A stretch of 64,000 nucleotides of DNA from Buttiauxella izardii (GCF_003601925.1 NZ_QZWH01000018.1:48888-112887), one strand, 5' to 3'; positions 32,389 through 45,639 are shown, counted from the stretch's first letter. Notes: generated from the letters alone by a model not told the origin. A program made the numbers and translations.

Positions 32389-34350
32389 TCAGGCAGTAAT
32401 GAAAGCTTGCTGGTATTTATGCAATACCTCCGCTAGCCGTTTCACCGGTTCGGTGACTTGCAGCGGCGCCTCCCAGATTCGCAACTTCTCCTGGTAAACA
32501 TCTAACTCTTCCAGTAATTGATTGAAGTAACGCCGCTTTTTATCGTCACTGGACGCTGATGTCACTTTATCTGCGGTTTTGCGCAGCTGGCGATGGTATG
32601 CCGAGAGATCGTCATTCACCGGTATGGGTGCATCACGCAGACGCTGATGAGCAATAATTAAGGTCAGCGCCAGGCGGTAACGCGGAATGTCGCCAGGGAA
32701 CATGTTCAGCAGTAAGAAAAGTTGCTGATAAAGGGCCGGTAAATGGTTTTCTTTGCGACGCGCTTTATTGGTTGTCAGCGCGGAAACTGCGGCGGAAACA
32801 AACTGGTTCAGTAAGGTACGCCCGGTACGTTCTTTGGAATTATCGCGAATTAGCAATATCACCATCATGGCCAGGAAGCAGCCCACGAGCTGCCCGAGGG
32901 CGCTGTCGAGGAAAGAGCTGAAGTGGAACGTCATTGGGTTGTCTAGCACGATGACGTTGATGGTTCCCGCCAGGACACTCATTGAACCCAACCGCCGTTT
33001 CTGCACTTCAATACCAATAAAGAACGCCAGCAGCGCGAGGCTAATGGAGAGCAACACCATGCTTTGTTGGGTGTTCGGCAGAATCACCAGGAAATAGAAA
33101 GCGCCGATCGGCAAAGCGGCAATCATGCCATAGAGAAAATCAATCGCGACCATACGCGGGTTTGGCAAACGCATGGCAAGCGATGTGACAACAGCAATCA
33201 TCACCATTGCGCCACTGCCGGAAGTCCAGCCCGTCCATAACCAAAATAAACTTCCCAATGCGCAGGATATCGTGGTGCGCCAGAAGTTAATCATCGCGTG
33301 ATGGCCTTCGGCAGATTGCACTTTTACCACCACTTCCTGGTTTAAAATCTCTTCTTCAATCGCGCTAATACGGGTATTGCTGATCACGCCACGTTTCAAA
33401 ACTAAATAGCGCGTCGCTTCATTGACCCAACTACGAATAGTCACCGGGGTGTATTTTTCACCGGAAAACGACATCACTTTTCGGATAAGTTTTAGCTGTT
33501 GATGCACATCCGCAGCGGTTTCTACCGGAGCGTCGAATAACTCGCGAAATTCTGGCGTGACAAATTCAGGGCGCGTGTTTTGGATAAGGAAGGTTTCGCA
33601 CGCCTGGGTAATTAATGCCAGAGAAACAGTGTTAAGTCCTTTGAGACGGCGGTTCGCCCGGCTCCAACGCGCTGATTCAATCTTCAGATTGTTACGCATG
33701 CCTTCCAGCACCGTGGTGCGCTGCACCAGGCTTGCCCAGGCTTTATCCACCTCGTCTTTATCACCATGCGCAATACACAACTGCATCAAGCGATAGTGAT
33801 CCACCAACAGGCTATCGAGTTGCCTGTCGATTTCTTTCTTGATGGAACGTGGTGAGAAAAGTAAGTCAGCAATGATAGCGCAGACAATACCGATGACAAT
33901 TTCACTACAACGCTCGACGGCAAATTGAGGAGCAACCAGCGGATTGGCCTGAATGGTGACGATAATAATCAGCGCCGTATAACCTGCAAGGCCCCAGGCG
34001 TAAGAGTTTTCGACTTTAACCAGCGAGGAAATCCAGGTGCAAAAACCCGCCCAGATACAGCACACCAACAGCATAACGGCCGGTGCACGGATAAACGTGG
34101 TGATAATGAATAACGCGGCAAAACAGCCAATAAATGTCCCGACAATTCGCAGCATGCCGCGATAACGAATCGCGCCAGAATACGGCTCGCCACCTGCCGC
34201 AAAAGCAGGGCCAGCGGCGACCAACACTGAAGTCAGCACCGCCCAGCGCGGGGTTTCAAGCTCAAAATGGAAACCGACCCACAGCGCCAACACAATGGCA
34301 AAAGCCAGTTTGAAGGCGAAGCGTAAATGTAACCGCGAAATATAATACAT
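32389..34350 (-). CDS. aaeB: AaeB, aromatic carboxylic acid efflux pump
   Basis: Inner-membrane efflux protein (PET/ArAE family) that exports p-hydroxybenzoate and related aromatic acids, working with AaeA. It has 653 residues in two repeats, each with a group of membrane segments (about 15-150 and 360-490) and a soluble cytoplasmic part. Motifs kept from E. coli include [26 protein letters not shown] and GEP near residue 56. It follows aaeA after 12 bases. Confidence 0.96.
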   Translation of the reverse strand: MYYISRLHLRFAFKLAFAIVLALWVGFHFELETPRWAVLTSVLVAAGPAFAAGGEPYSGAIRYRGMLRIVGTFIGCFAALFIITTFIRAPAVMLLVCCIWAGFCTWISSLVKVENSYAWGLAGYTALIIIVTIQANPLVAPQFAVERCSEIVIGIVCAIIADLLFSPRSIKKEIDRQLDSLLVDHYRLMQLCIAHGDKDEVDKAWASLVQRTTVLEGMRNNLKIESARWSRANRRLKGLNTVSLALITQACETFLIQNTRPEFVTPEFRELFDAPVETAADVHQQLKLIRKVMSFSGEKYTPVTIRSWVNEATRYLVLKRGVISNTRISAIEEEILNQEVVVKVQSAEGHHAMINFWRTTISCALGSLFWLWTGWTSGSGAMVMIAVVTSLAMRLPNPRMVAIDFLYGMIAALPIGAFYFLVILPNTQQSMVLLSISLALLAFFIGIEVQKRRLGSMSVLAGTINVIVLDNPMTFHFSSFLDSALGQLVGCFLAMMVILLIRDNSKERTGRTLLNQFVSAAVSALTTNKARRKENHLPALYQQLFLLLNMFPGDIPRYRLALTLIIAHQRLRDAPIPVNDDLSAYHRQLRKTADKVTSASSDDKKRRYFNQLLEELDVYQEKLRIWEAPLQVTEPVKRLAEVLHKYQQAFITA

Positions 34351-34362
34351 ATCGACCTACGC

Positions 34363-35295
34363 TTAACCGAACTCACGCAGGCGATGCATGAGTTTAATAA
34401 ATACCGATTCGTGGTCAGTATCTCTGTCTTTTTCCCCTGTCACCACGACGGTTGCCGTTGTCCCGGCGGGATAAAGATTAGCTTGTTGTTCATCAAGATG
34501 AATTCGCACCGGCACACGCTGCGCCAGACGCACCCATTCCAGATTGGAATCGACGGTCGCCATCCCTTTGCTGTCTCGGGTACTGCTGGCGTTCGTCACA
34601 CCTGCAGAAAGGCTGTCGACGGTTCCACGCAAGACACGATTGCTGCCAAGCGGCGTGATTTGCACCCGGTAGCCTGGACGAATACCGTCGAGCTTGGTTT
34701 CTTCCATATAGGCCAGGATGTAAAACGTACCGCGTTTGACCAACGCAACGGCGGTTGAGCCACGGGTAATAAATTCACCGGTATAGACATTCAGGTTAGT
34801 CACCCAACCTTCTGCGGGGGCTCGAATAACGGTACGTTGCAGATCCAGTTGAGCTAAATCACGCGTCGCTTCCGCTTTTGCTAACTGATGCAAAACGGTC
34901 TGGAGCACATTGTTGGACTGATCAATCTCTTCACGCGACATCGCCTGCGTGCCTAACGAATTACGGCGACCCGCTTCACGACGTTTTTCCCCAGCTAAAG
35001 CCTGGTAATAAGAGACATCGGCCTGAGCTTGTTCTAACGCTTTTTGATAACGAGGCTGGTCGATGGTGAATAGAATCTGATCTTTCTTCACCAGTTGGTT
35101 GTCATGCACCTTCACGTCGGTGATCAAACCGGACACGTCTGGCGCAATCGCAACCACATCAGCGGTAAAGCGAGCGTCACGCGTCCACGGGGATTCGGTA
35201 TAAAACACCCAGGCACGGTAGATAGCGATGAAAGCCAGCAGCACCAGAATTAGCGTGATGGCAGTGCGGATCATTTTTGTTGTAAGTGCTTTCAC
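34363..35295 (-). CDS. aaeA: AaeA, membrane fusion subunit of the aromatic acid pump
   Basis: HlyD-type periplasmic adaptor with 310 residues, one N-terminal membrane segment (about 12-30), a lipoyl-type barrel ([24 protein letters not shown]), an alpha hairpin (about 80-145) and a beta-barrel. The start is the GTG at 35295 (reading [14 protein letters not shown]), which matches E. coli AaeA in length and follows GAGG; an upstream in-frame start would overlap aaeX. It lies 7 bases after aaeX. Confidence 0.95.
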   Translation of the reverse strand: MKALTTKMIRTAITLILVLLAFIAIYRAWVFYTESPWTRDARFTADVVAIAPDVSGLITDVKVHDNQLVKKDQILFTIDQPRYQKALEQAQADVSYYQALAGEKRREAGRRNSLGTQAMSREEIDQSNNVLQTVLHQLAKAEATRDLAQLDLQRTVIRAPAEGWVTNLNVYTGEFITRGSTAVALVKRGTFYILAYMEETKLDGIRPGYRVQITPLGSNRVLRGTVDSLSAGVTNASSTRDSKGMATVDSNLEWVRLAQRVPVRIHLDEQQANLYPAGTTATVVVTGEKDRDTDHESVFIKLMHRLREFG

Positions 35296-35302
35296 ATCAA
35301 CC

Positions 35303-35506
35303 TCAAACAAACAGGCGCGAGATCAGATAAAACAGGCAGCAATAAAGCGCTGTGTTAAATAATGCCGGGTGCCAGACAAAATCATAAATTCCCGTCGGAG
35401 TCAGCAGACGGCGAACCAACCAGAACAGCGCCAGCGATAAAATTAGCTCGAAGAATATCGGCGGAAAAGAAAGACCGAATATCACGATAACGGGAAATAG
35501 ACTCAT
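35303..35506 (-). CDS. aaeX: AaeX, small membrane protein of the aae operon
   Basis: A 67-residue DUF1656 protein with two membrane segments (about 5-25 and 45-65), very like E. coli AaeX ([20 protein letters not shown]). Its role in the efflux operon is not defined. It is the first gene of aaeXAB, divergent from aaeR. Confidence 0.94.
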   Translation of the reverse strand: MSLFPVIVIFGLSFPPIFFELILSLALFWLVRRLLTPTGIYDFVWHPALFNTALYCCLFYLISRLFV

Positions 35507-35631
35507 GTTAACCTTGCAGAAAATACAGGAGACACAAACCCTGGTTCAGCCAGAAACGTTGAACTAACGAGTGATACGGGTTGTGTTGTTAATAATATAT
35601 TACCGCAATAGTTAGCCGGTTATCTATAATA

Positions 35632-35647
35632 TGTGATCTAAATCACT
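35632..35647 (+). promoter_or_regulatory. CRP-like site in the aaeX-aaeR region
   Basis: TGTGA-N6-TCACT, nine of ten core bases of the CRP consensus, ending 18 bases before aaeR. It might also be part of an AaeR-binding dyad, since LysR proteins bind in this gap; not resolvable by eye. Confidence 0.45.
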
Positions 35648-35665
35648 TTTAAGCCAGAGTGAACA

Positions 35666-36607
35666 ATGGAAAGACTTAAACGCATGTCAGTTTTTGCCAA
35701 AGTTGTCGAACTTGGCTCCTTTACCGCCGCTGCCAGACAGCTAGAAATGAGCGTGTCGTCGATCAGCCAAACCGTTTCCAAATTAGAAGACGAGTTACAG
35801 GTCAAGCTGCTAAACCGCAGCACACGCAGCATTGGGTTGACTGAAGCCGGTAAAATTTACTATCTGGGCTGCCGCAAAATGCTGCACGAAGCAAAAGAGG
35901 TGCATGAGCAACTTTATGCTTTTAACAACACGCCCATTGGCACACTACGAATCGGCAGTTCTTCAACTATGGCACAAAATGTCCTCGCGTCCATGACGGC
36001 TGACATGCTCAAAGAATACCCGGAGTTGACGGTAAACCTGGTGACAGGCATCCCGGCCCCGGACTTGATTGCCGATGGTCTGGACGTGGTGATTCGTGTC
36101 GGCGCTTTGCAGGATTCCAGCCTGTTCTCAACGCGCCTCGGTTCCATGCCGATGGTGATTTGCGCTGCGAAAAGTTACCTGCAACAAAACGGGACACCAG
36201 AAAAACCTGCCGATCTTGCCAGCCATTCCTGGCTTGAATACAGCATTCGCCCGCACAATGAATTTGAATTGATCGCCCCGGAAGGCCTTACCACGCGCAT
36301 GATCCCGCAAGGTCGTTTCGTCACCAACGATCCCATGACATTAAGCCGTTGGTTAAAAGTAGGCGCCGGGATCGCGTATGTGCCACTGATGTGGGTGATC
36401 GATGAGATCAACGATGGAACGCTTGAGATCTTAATGCCGAGCTATCAATCCGATCCACGCCCGGTGTACGCGCTGTATACCGAAAAAGACAAATTGCCGT
36501 TGAAAGTGCAGGTTTGTATTAACTACCTGACCGAGTATTTCGTGAAGGTTTCGCATCTTTATCAGGGTGTACGCGAGAGCAAAGGACGTGGAAAAGAAGC
36601 GAGGTAG
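35666..36607 (+). CDS. aaeR: AaeR, LysR-type activator of aaeXAB
   Basis: A 313-residue LysR-family regulator with an N-terminal helix-turn-helix (RMSVFAKVVELGSFTAAARQLEMSVSS, residues 6-32; split here for reading as MSVFAKVV..AARQLEMS) and a substrate-binding domain (about 90-300). In E. coli it activates aaeXAB in response to aromatic carboxylic acids. It is divergent from aaeX over a 159-base region. Its C-terminal tail (ESKGRGKEAR) is slightly longer than the E. coli one. Confidence 0.95.
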   Translation: MERLKRMSVFAKVVELGSFTAAARQLEMSVSSISQTVSKLEDELQVKLLNRSTRSIGLTEAGKIYYLGCRKMLHEAKEVHEQLYAFNNTPIGTLRIGSSSTMAQNVLASMTADMLKEYPELTVNLVTGIPAPDLIADGLDVVIRVGALQDSSLFSTRLGSMPMVICAAKSYLQQNGTPEKPADLASHSWLEYSIRPHNEFELIAPEGLTTRMIPQGRFVTNDPMTLSRWLKVGAGIAYVPLMWVIDEINDGTLEILMPSYQSDPRPVYALYTEKDKLPLKVQVCINYLTEYFVKVSHLYQGVRESKGRGKEAR

Positions 36608-36620
36608 AAAGTGAGGGATA

Positions 36621-36653
36621 AAAAATAAAACAGCCGGGATTAACCCGGCTGTT
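36621..36653. terminator. Terminator between aaeR and tldD
   Basis: Stem ACAGCCGGG-ATTAA-CCCGGCTGT. On the minus strand it is followed by TTTTATTTTT, so it chiefly ends tldD; on the plus strand only three T residues follow. Confidence 0.85.
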
Positions 36654-36672
36654 TGCATGTAGAAATGAGCTA

Positions 36673-38139
<1,467 letters not shown>

Positions 38140-38192
38140 CTATCGATTGGAGATATCTATTGAGCTTGAGGTAATTCAAGACTCCCGTCAAA

Positions 38193-41100
38193 TCACTTAG
38201 CGTCGTTAACTCTCGGCTGACGAAGCACTTCGTTGATTTGTGGTTGATCGACTGGCCCGGTGATGTGGTAGCGCAATACAGAGATTTTGCTCCACAGCGG
38301 CCCTAACACTTTGCTGGCCGCAAACACAGCGGCACCAATAATGGGGTTAACCACAAAGGCGGTGGCAACACCGACAGTCGCGGAAATTTCAGGGGCGATA
38401 ACCGCTTCAACATCGACGCGGCGTTTAACCAAATCGACAGAACCTTTCAAGCCGATATCGGCTTCCAGGCCATCCACCAGCGTATCGTCGCTATGCAGCT
38501 GACCGTCTTTAATCCACGCGGTGCTGCGAATGGAGTCAAAATAGAAGCCTTCGCCGAAGGTATCGCTAAAGTCGAATCGCAGTTTACGCATCAACGCATC
38601 GACACTCACCAGGCGCAGTAATTGCCCGGCGTGACCGGTGCCCAGGTCAGAAATCTGGCCTTTGCCTAACTTGGTATGCAGGATGCCATTTAATGAAGCC
38701 ACATCCGGCTGCCACGGTTTATCGCGCCAGTGCAAATCATAATCCACGTCAAACGACGAGCCTTGAATTGGCGTTTTAACCCCGAAGAAGTTGGTCGCTG
38801 CATCAAGCTTGTTGCCGTGAAGCTTACCCTTTATGGACGTGCGTTCTTCCGCTGGGCTGTTAACCCATTGCCCCGAACCGGTAAGCCTGGCAAACCCGGT
38901 GTCCACTAAGCCATTTTCTAATTCCAGCGTGTTGCCTTTGAAGGCAATATCAGCTTCCATTCGGCCAAATTTTTGCCCCATCAACCAGCATTCAGCGCAA
39001 CGTAGTTGCACATCAGGCCAGGAGCGGAAATCAACAGAACCGCGCTCATTAAGCAGAGGACGACTCGCTGATTGAGTCGAGTTGCTACTCAAATCCGGGT
39101 TTAAATAGAGATACTTGATGGCCGCCCGCCACGGGGCATTATCTTGCATCGTCAGCGAGCCGTTAACTTCGCGCCCTTGCGCTTCAACGCGCGTGCCGCC
39201 GGGGATTGCGTGGGAAACCAGACTCAGGTTGTTCCATTGCTGCCCGGCCAGCGTCAGAGAAGGCGTTCGCAATGTGATATTTGAAGGGAATGAGGTTGAA
39301 CTCCCCACGCTATCAGCCGCGCCCTGACTGAACAGCGCCAGCCACTGCGCACCGTTCATCGCCGGAAGATCGAGTTCCAGCCCTGAGTTATCAGGCAGCG
39401 GTGGCGTGGTTTGGCTATTTGAAGCCCAGATAGCGCGATCGAGCGTAAGCTTTTTATTCAGCAACCAGCGGCTGGAGAAATGATTTTTCGCCCCCGCGCT
39501 GCCCGTCAGATTGAAACTGTTCAGGTCGCCTTTCACTGCAACTTTCAATGGCTGAGGCTGACCAGCCGCTTTATCGACAGGTGCAGGTAAGTGACTACTT
39601 ACATTTTTCAGATCCGCATCCACATTGACCTGATAAGTCGCCTGGCCACGATAAGGCAGTTTTATCGCCACATCGCCTTTCCACGGAATATTCCCGCTCA
39701 ACTCTTTATTGATTGGCTCAGGCAAAATACCCATTTTTGTCGGCTGCCAGTCGCCCAGTAAATTGACACCAATCTGGTAATCCTTTTCGCCAGTTTTGGT
39801 ATTGAAATCAATAGTTACAGGCTGCTTAAACCACGTCGCTTTCAGCGGTTCGCTGGTCAAATCCCCATTTACAAAGCTGAACTTACCCGTCAGGTTGCTC
39901 AGCGTGCTGGAGAGCGGTTTGATCAACAAAGTATTGTTGTTGAGTTGAACATCCCCTTTCGCTGTCGTCATCGTGCCGTCGAGCGGGATATCCAGATGTA
40001 AGCGAGCATTCACATCGCCGCCAATCTGGAGCTCATCAAGGGCCGCAGACAAGGAATCTTTAAGCGGCGTGTCTTTGAAATACGGGCCAACCGCGCTGCC
40101 GGGGCCGCTTATATCAGAATCAATCAGCAGCTTTTCTTTTGAGTAATCCGGAATAATTGCCGTGAGATTTTTCGCCGTCACACCGCCGAGTTTCACTGCA
40201 TCAGATTTCATCCACAGACCGTCATTGATGAAATCGAGAGTAATGTTCAGGTTTTCTAACGCTGGCCAGTCTGGCTGGAAGGCAAATTTCGCATTTCGCA
40301 GCGGGACGTAGACTTCAAACTGGCCTTCGTTGTGCAGGTATGGGAAAAGATGCGGATTACCACCATAAACCAGAGTTGCGTTATCAGCTTCACCGCCCTG
40401 AATCGCACCGCTGAGATAATCCACCAGCTCTTTGCCCATCAGGTTTTCAGGGAAATAACGCCAGGCATCAGCGCCGTTATGGGTACTGATTCCGGCTAAA
40501 ATGCCCAACCATGGATCGCCGTCAGTCGGCTGGAAATAGCGGAAATCGCCCGTCGCCCAAACTGAGCGAGCTTTAACATCCAGGTTTTTGCCATCAAGTT
40601 GGAAACCCTGAGCATTCTTTTGCCATGCAAGGGTTGCGACGCCTCGTTCGACTTCCAGCGGAGCACGGAACACGCCTTCGTATGGCATTTTGGCATCAAG
40701 AACTTGCACATTCAGTTGCCCGTGCCCAACGCTTCCTGTCACCGAACCAGAGAAATGCTCAACGCCTGGTAACATCTTCCACTGATTCCAGGTCACATCT
40801 TTCCAGCGCCCTTGCATACGGGTGTTTTCGGTTTGCTGAAGAGGAATATCCACCGCCAGTACGTCAATATGCCCGCGCGGTTTCAGAGTGGTCCAAATCT
40901 CGCCCAGGTCAGGAGAAATTTTCTCGGCAATGGGCAGCAAGCCGGTGAAACTTTCCAGTTCCATGTTCGTGGCGCGCACGCGCAATTCGTCACTGCGGGT
41001 ACTTTCTTTCCCGCCGACATCCTGCGGAGCAATCCACGCCAGGGCGAGTGAACCTTTTGGCCAGGTTTTGCCATCAAGCGTGATATTGGTGGAGGGAACA

Positions 41101-41993
41101 GCAAGGTTCCAGCCCGCGTCAGAACGATTAACGTGGGCCATTAAATTATCAACAGACAACTGATGCGAAGTGCTTTTCCCCGCCCAGCTCGCGCCGCCTT
41201 GTTTCAGCCAGACGTTGCCACCGGAAATGTCGCCCTCTTTGACATCCATCCAGGCTTCAAGCGTGAATTCAGCAGTTTGCAAATCGACATTATCTTTCAT
41301 CCAGCGGCCTAGCCACGGTTTCACGTCAACGTTGTCCGCCTGCAGCCAGACTTTGCCAATATTCAGCAAACCATTTTCGTCACGCAAGTCCATACGCACT
41401 TTTGCCAGCCCGTGTTGGCCAGTAAAGCTCGACAAGCTGACAAGCCCTTCTGCGCGGTGGCGATTGTTGGTGTTAAGCCAGGTAAGTTGTGGAATAGCGA
41501 GTTCGGCGCGTTGGCCGGAAAGGGTCAGGAAACTCAGCGAGCTGTCGCGCAGATCAAAGTGATCGAACTGGCGTAAAAAGAGATCGTTAATTTTGCCGGG
41601 TTCGAATTTACTGTCGCTTTTGTTCTGGCTCAGCGGCGTGTTGGTGTGCAACTGCAACTGATAAAAAGTGAGATCGCGGAATTGCCAGCGAGCGTGTAAG
41701 AGGCTTTGCCAGAGATCGAGCGCGAGCGTGACGCGTTTTACGCTGAGTTCGCCACCGTCTTTCAGACCGGCTTTGATATCACGGACATCCAACGTCGGGC
41801 CGTAATTTTCCCAGCTTGCTTTTATCTGGCTGGCATCGACGGGCGTGCCCGTCATGGCTTCGATTTTTTCGAGCAGCGCTGGCCGCCAGGCATCGAGATG
41901 CGGCAAAACCAGCCGCAAACCACTCACCAGCAGTGCGACGATAACGATAAGCGTTGCGCCAGTGAGTAGCAGAATGCCGGGCAGTCGCCTCAC
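38193..41993 (-). CDS. yhdP: YhdP, AsmA-like phospholipid transport protein
   Basis: A very large AsmA-like/TamB-like protein that bridges the periplasm and, with TamB and YdbH, carries phospholipids to the outer membrane. It has an N-terminal membrane anchor (GILLLTGATLIVIVALLVSG) and a long repeated beta-groove. I start it at the GTG at 41993 (reading VRRLPGILL), preceded by AAGGAG seven bases away, which gives 1266 residues as in E. coli; an ATG 12 codons upstream would lose that ribosome site. The conserved C-terminus (ISATVGVATAFVVNPIIG) is present. Confidence 0.95.
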   Translation of the reverse strand: MRRLPGILLLTGATLIVIVALLVSGLRLVLPHLDAWRPALLEKIEAMTGTPVDASQIKASWENYGPTLDVRDIKAGLKDGGELSVKRVTLALDLWQSLLHARWQFRDLTFYQLQLHTNTPLSQNKSDSKFEPGKINDLFLRQFDHFDLRDSSLSFLTLSGQRAELAIPQLTWLNTNNRHRAEGLVSLSSFTGQHGLAKVRMDLRDENGLLNIGKVWLQADNVDVKPWLGRWMKDNVDLQTAEFTLEAWMDVKEGDISGGNVWLKQGGASWAGKSTSHQLSVDNLMAHVNRSDAGWNLAVPSTNITLDGKTWPKGSLALAWIAPQDVGGKESTRSDELRVRATNMELESFTGLLPIAEKISPDLGEIWTTLKPRGHIDVLAVDIPLQQTENTRMQGRWKDVTWNQWKMLPGVEHFSGSVTGSVGHGQLNVQVLDAKMPYEGVFRAPLEVERGVATLAWQKNAQGFQLDGKNLDVKARSVWATGDFRYFQPTDGDPWLGILAGISTHNGADAWRYFPENLMGKELVDYLSGAIQGGEADNATLVYGGNPHLFPYLHNEGQFEVYVPLRNAKFAFQPDWPALENLNITLDFINDGLWMKSDAVKLGGVTAKNLTAIIPDYSKEKLLIDSDISGPGSAVGPYFKDTPLKDSLSAALDELQIGGDVNARLHLDIPLDGTMTTAKGDVQLNNNTLLIKPLSSTLSNLTGKFSFVNGDLTSEPLKATWFKQPVTIDFNTKTGEKDYQIGVNLLGDWQPTKMGILPEPINKELSGNIPWKGDVAIKLPYRGQATYQVNVDADLKNVSSHLPAPVDKAAGQPQPLKVAVKGDLNSFNLTGSAGAKNHFSSRWLLNKKLTLDRAIWASNSQTTPPLPDNSGLELDLPAMNGAQWLALFSQGAADSVGSSTSFPSNITLRTPSLTLAGQQWNNLSLVSHAIPGGTRVEAQGREVNGSLTMQDNAPWRAAIKYLYLNPDLSSNSTQSASRPLLNERGSVDFRSWPDVQLRCAECWLMGQKFGRMEADIAFKGNTLELENGLVDTGFARLTGSGQWVNSPAEERTSIKGKLHGNKLDAATNFFGVKTPIQGSSFDVDYDLHWRDKPWQPDVASLNGILHTKLGKGQISDLGTGHAGQLLRLVSVDALMRKLRFDFSDTFGEGFYFDSIRSTAWIKDGQLHSDDTLVDGLEADIGLKGSVDLVKRRVDVEAVIAPEISATVGVATAFVVNPIIGAAVFAASKVLGPLWSKISVLRYHITGPVDQPQINEVLRQPRVNDAK

Positions 41994-42064
41994 GAATATC
42001 TCCTTGTTTACCGCTGGAGCGGAACTCAAATCTGCACTATCTGTGCCGTGAACAGCGCAGCGAG

Positions 42065-43534
42065 TTACATCATAACGACGTCGAACTGCTCCTGATTATA
42101 GAGCGGCTCGATCTGCACTTTGACTTGTTTACCGACAAAAATTTCCACTTCCGCCAGAGAATGAGACTCTTCGCTTTTCAGCGCTTCGCCTACGGCTGGA
42201 GAGGCGTAAACCAGGAAACGATCGGAATCATAAGCATGATGCACGCGCACGATTTCACGCATGATTTCGTAGCACACCGTCTCGACTGTTTTGACAGTGC
42301 CACGACCATGGCAAGTTGGACAGTCGTTGCAAAGCACATGTTCCACGCTTTCACGGGTGCGTTTACGCGTCATTTCAACTAAGCCGAGCTGCGAGAAACC
42401 GTTAATGCTGGTTTTCACACGGTCTTTACTCAGCGCCTGCTCGAGGGAATGCAGCACCCGTCGGCGATGGTCTTCATTACTCATATCAATGAAATCAATA
42501 ATGATAATGCCGCCCAGGTTACGCAAACGTAACTGGCGGGCAATCGCTTGAGTCGCTTCGATGTTGGTGTTGAAAATTGTATCGTCAAGATTGCGGTGGC
42601 CGACAAACGCACCGGTGTTGATATCAACGGTCGTCATCGCTTCAGTTTGATCGATAACTAAATAGCCGCCGGATTTCAGCTCAACTTTGCGTTCCAGCGC
42701 GCGCTGAATTTCGTTCTCAACGTCGAACAAATCGAAGATAGGCTGACGACCGCTGTAGTGTTCGATTTTTTCATGCATTTCCGGCATGTATTCTGCGGTG
42801 AATTCCAGCAGCATGTCGTAAGTCAGACGGGAGTCGACACGAATACGGTCGAGTGCCGCATCGGCAAAATCACGCAGCACGCGTTGTGCCAGCGCTAATT
42901 CACCGTACAGTTGGCAGCGAGTTTTATTACGCTTTTTGCGCTCACTGACTTTCGTCCAGACGCGTTTGAGATAGGCCGCATCTGACGCTAAATCGTCTTC
43001 GCAGACGCCTTCAGCGGCGGTACGAATAATGAATCCACCTTGTTCGTCGCAATAGGCGTTAACGACGCGTTTGAGGCGATCACGTTCGGCTTCACTTTCA
43101 ATACGCTGAGAGACACCAACATGCGAAGCGCCTGGCATAAACACCAAATAACGGGATGGCAGCGTGATATCTGTCGTCAGACGCGCACCTTTAGTGCCGA
43201 GCGGGTCTTTCACCACTTGCACCATTAAGTCTTGCCCCTGGCGTACCAGTTCGGAAATATCGCGTACTGTGAAGTTTTTGCGCTCCTCACCCGCCACACA
43301 TTCGGTATGCGGCATGATGTCAGAAGCGTGAAGAAACGCTGCCTTATCAAGGCCAATATCTACAAATGCCGCCTGCATCCCCGGAAGAACCCGGCTAACA
43401 CGACCTTTGTAGATATTTCCTACGATCCCGCGACGAGCCTCGCGTTCAATATGAATCTCTTGCAGTATTCCACCATCAATGTAAGCCACCCGAGTTTCCG
43501 ATGGGGTCACATTGACTAATAATTCAGCCGTCAT
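42065..43534 (-). CDS. rng: RNase G
   Basis: Endoribonuclease of the RNase E/G family that matures the 5' end of 16S rRNA and degrades mRNAs. It has 489 residues from [11 protein letters not shown] (ATG 43534). Domains: S1 with RNase H-like inserts, 5' sensor, DNase I-like catalytic part with Asp in [10 protein letters not shown] and IIIIDFIDM, and the zinc-link CNDCPTC. It overlaps the 3' end of yhdE by 11 bases; an in-frame start six codons upstream is less likely. Confidence 0.98.
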   Translation of the reverse strand: MTAELLVNVTPSETRVAYIDGGILQEIHIEREARRGIVGNIYKGRVSRVLPGMQAAFVDIGLDKAAFLHASDIMPHTECVAGEERKNFTVRDISELVRQGQDLMVQVVKDPLGTKGARLTTDITLPSRYLVFMPGASHVGVSQRIESEAERDRLKRVVNAYCDEQGGFIIRTAAEGVCEDDLASDAAYLKRVWTKVSERKKRNKTRCQLYGELALAQRVLRDFADAALDRIRVDSRLTYDMLLEFTAEYMPEMHEKIEHYSGRQPIFDLFDVENEIQRALERKVELKSGGYLVIDQTEAMTTVDINTGAFVGHRNLDDTIFNTNIEATQAIARQLRLRNLGGIIIIDFIDMSNEDHRRRVLHSLEQALSKDRVKTSINGFSQLGLVEMTRKRTRESVEHVLCNDCPTCHGRGTVKTVETVCYEIMREIVRVHHAYDSDRFLVYASPAVGEALKSEESHSLAEVEIFVGKQVKVQIEPLYNQEQFDVVMM

Positions 43535-44117
43535 GTTTTCCTCGTCCATCACGCAATGCGTGAAAATTACTCAGCAATTCATAGGTTTCAACTAGTGGTA
43601 AACCGACTACTGCATGATAGCTGCCATTAATCTTCCTGACAAAACAGCCACCAAGCCCTTGAATACCGTATGCACCTGCTTTATCCATAGGTTCACCGCT
43701 GGCAACGTAACCGGCGATATCTTGTTCTGATAATGCACGAAATGTCACTTCTGTCGTCACCAGGCAATCCAGCAACGATTCACTATCTGCCAGCGCTACT
43801 GCGGTCATGACCTGATGCTGGTTGCCAGACAACATGCGCAGCATCTCAACCGCATGTTGTTCATCTTTTGGTTTTTCCAGCACATTGCCGTTGTAGATAA
43901 CAATAGTATCTGCACCGAGAACCGGTAAATCCCGTGGAGCGGCAGCAACGCCAGCCCGGGCTTTATCACGCGCCAGACGCACAACATATTGCTGTGCACT
44001 TTCATGGCTAAGACGCTGTTCTTCAACATCGGTAATGATGCGCTCAAACGACACGCCCAACTGAGTCAGAAGCTCCTGACGACGCGGGGAACCCGATGCA
44101 AGATACAAAGATGTCAT
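43524..44117 (-). CDS. yhdE: YhdE, Maf-type nucleotide pyrophosphatase
   Basis: Maf/HAM1-fold enzyme that hydrolyses dTTP, UTP and modified pyrimidine triphosphates to monophosphates. It has 197 residues with the motif [10 protein letters not shown] at 8-17, the catalytic acidic residue in VLGADTIV, and the C-terminal [11 protein letters not shown]. It sits 8 bases after mreD and overlaps rng, within the shape-gene operon. Confidence 0.96.
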   Translation of the reverse strand: MTSLYLASGSPRRQELLTQLGVSFERIITDVEEQRLSHESAQQYVVRLARDKARAGVAAAPRDLPVLGADTIVIYNGNVLEKPKDEQHAVEMLRMLSGNQHQVMTAVALADSESLLDCLVTTEVTFRALSEQDIAGYVASGEPMDKAGAYGIQGLGGCFVRKINGSYHAVVGLPLVETYELLSNFHALRDGRGKHDG

Positions 44118-44125
44118 GTTAAATC

Positions 44126-44614
44126 CTATTGCACAGCAAATTGTTGGCGAATTTTACGCATCAACAAGAAAATCCATGGCCAGAGCACGCCATTAACCAC
44201 GCTGCTCCAGAAGATTTCCGGACGGAAAGAGACGTTGATGACTAAAAATTCAGACCAAAAAACAATGACATCCGTCATCAGTGACAACAGCATAACAACA
44301 AGAGCTTGTTGCCACAGCGCAAGATTACGGAATAGCTGATATTTCAACGCCACCAGATAAGCCACGATGCTCAGAGACAACGCCCGCACACCCAGGGTTG
44401 AACCGCTGATCAGATCCAGTATGGCACCCACAATAAAACCTGTGCCCACATTTACGCGATGTGGCAATGCCAGAATCCAGTACAACAGGATCAGTAAAAC
44501 CCAGTCCGGACGATAAACTTTCAAATCGTCAGGCCAGGGCATTACTTGTAATAACAAGGCGATAAGGAAAGAAAGCCAGATTACCCAACGCCCCTGGCTA
44601 CGATAACTTCCCAC
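44126..44614 (-). CDS. mreD: MreD, rod-shape membrane protein
   Basis: Integral inner-membrane component of the elongasome (MreBCD-RodZ-RodA-PBP2), 162 residues, with five or six membrane segments. The start is a GTG at 44614 overlapping the mreC stop by one base (TAGTG), and the N-terminal [14 protein letters not shown] matches E. coli. Confidence 0.96.
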   Translation of the reverse strand: MGSYRSQGRWVIWLSFLIALLLQVMPWPDDLKVYRPDWVLLILLYWILALPHRVNVGTGFIVGAILDLISGSTLGVRALSLSIVAYLVALKYQLFRNLALWQQALVVMLLSLMTDVIVFWSEFLVINVSFRPEIFWSSVVNGVLWPWIFLLMRKIRQQFAVQ

Positions 44615-45639
44615 TACTGCCCTCCCTGGGTCGCAGGGGCAGGAGAACCGGAGTTCACCGCAGGAGTCTGAACCATTCCCGTTGCCGGAGGTGGAACAGG
44701 AGCCGGGGCTGGCGGGCCAACAGAATCAGCCGGCGGTAAAACCTGCGGCATCATTTGCATCAAACGCTCATTGGCAACACGGTGGACTTCTTCCGGCGGC
44801 ATCGGGGTTTTACCCTCGCGATCCGCTCCCCACAACAGCAGCAAATAACGCAGACGTTGTAAGCCAGCAGTCGGACGCGCCTGAATCACGGTGTAGGCAC
44901 GCTGAGTGTCCAGTTTCACAGAAGAAACGACACCAACAGGATAACCTTCCGGGAAGCGACCACCCAGACCTGATGTCACCAACACATCGCCGACGCGGAT
45001 GTCAGTGTTTGCAGGCAAGTGTTCCAGTTGCAGATCGTCAGTGCAGCCGTTACCCGCCGCAATAATGCGAATATCGTTACGCAGAACCTGAATCGGCAGT
45101 GCATGGGTCGCATCGCAAATCAGCAAAACACGGCTAGTGAGTTTCGCCACCGCGACAACCTGACCGACAACGCCTTTATCACTAATGACAGGCTGGCCTT
45201 CGTAGACCCCGTTCACGCTGCCTTTATCAATAACCACCTGGTCACTGTAAGGATCGTTAACGGTTGAGATAACCTGGGTCACCATTTTTTGCTCATCCTG
45301 ACGCAACGGTGAGCCAAGCAGTTCACGCAGGCGTGCGTTTTCCTGACGATATTGACCCATCATCAGTAATTCGCTGTTTTTCAGGATCAGTTCCTGACGC
45401 AGTGCACGATTTTCGAGTTCTAGCTGATCGCGTGATGCCAGTGTTTGCGAGACGCTGTCGAGCAATTCACGGGGACCATTTGAGACAAAATAGAAAGGGC
45501 TGACGGCAGTATCCATATACGTTCTGACCTGGCTGAACGTACCGAGACGGCTATCGGCAATAATGACACCAATCGCCACCAGCACCGCCAGAATCAGGCG
45601 AAACTGCAACGAAGGTCCACGGCTAAAAATTGGCTTCAT
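44614..45639 (-). CDS. mreC: MreC, rod-shape scaffold protein
   Basis: Bitopic inner-membrane protein that activates PBP2 in the elongasome. It has a membrane segment at about 13-30, a coiled coil (about 65-105) and a periplasmic double beta-barrel (about 120-270). The C-terminal tail after about 290 is rich in Pro, Ala and Gly ([13 protein letters not shown]) and is shorter than in E. coli, giving 341 residues against about 367. It lies 66 bases after mreB. Confidence 0.96.
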   Translation of the reverse strand: MKPIFSRGPSLQFRLILAVLVAIGVIIADSRLGTFSQVRTYMDTAVSPFYFVSNGPRELLDSVSQTLASRDQLELENRALRQELILKNSELLMMGQYRQENARLRELLGSPLRQDEQKMVTQVISTVNDPYSDQVVIDKGSVNGVYEGQPVISDKGVVGQVVAVAKLTSRVLLICDATHALPIQVLRNDIRIIAAGNGCTDDLQLEHLPANTDIRVGDVLVTSGLGGRFPEGYPVGVVSSVKLDTQRAYTVIQARPTAGLQRLRYLLLLWGADREGKTPMPPEEVHRVANERLMQMMPQVLPPADSVGPPAPAPVPPPATGMVQTPAVNSGSPAPATQGGQ

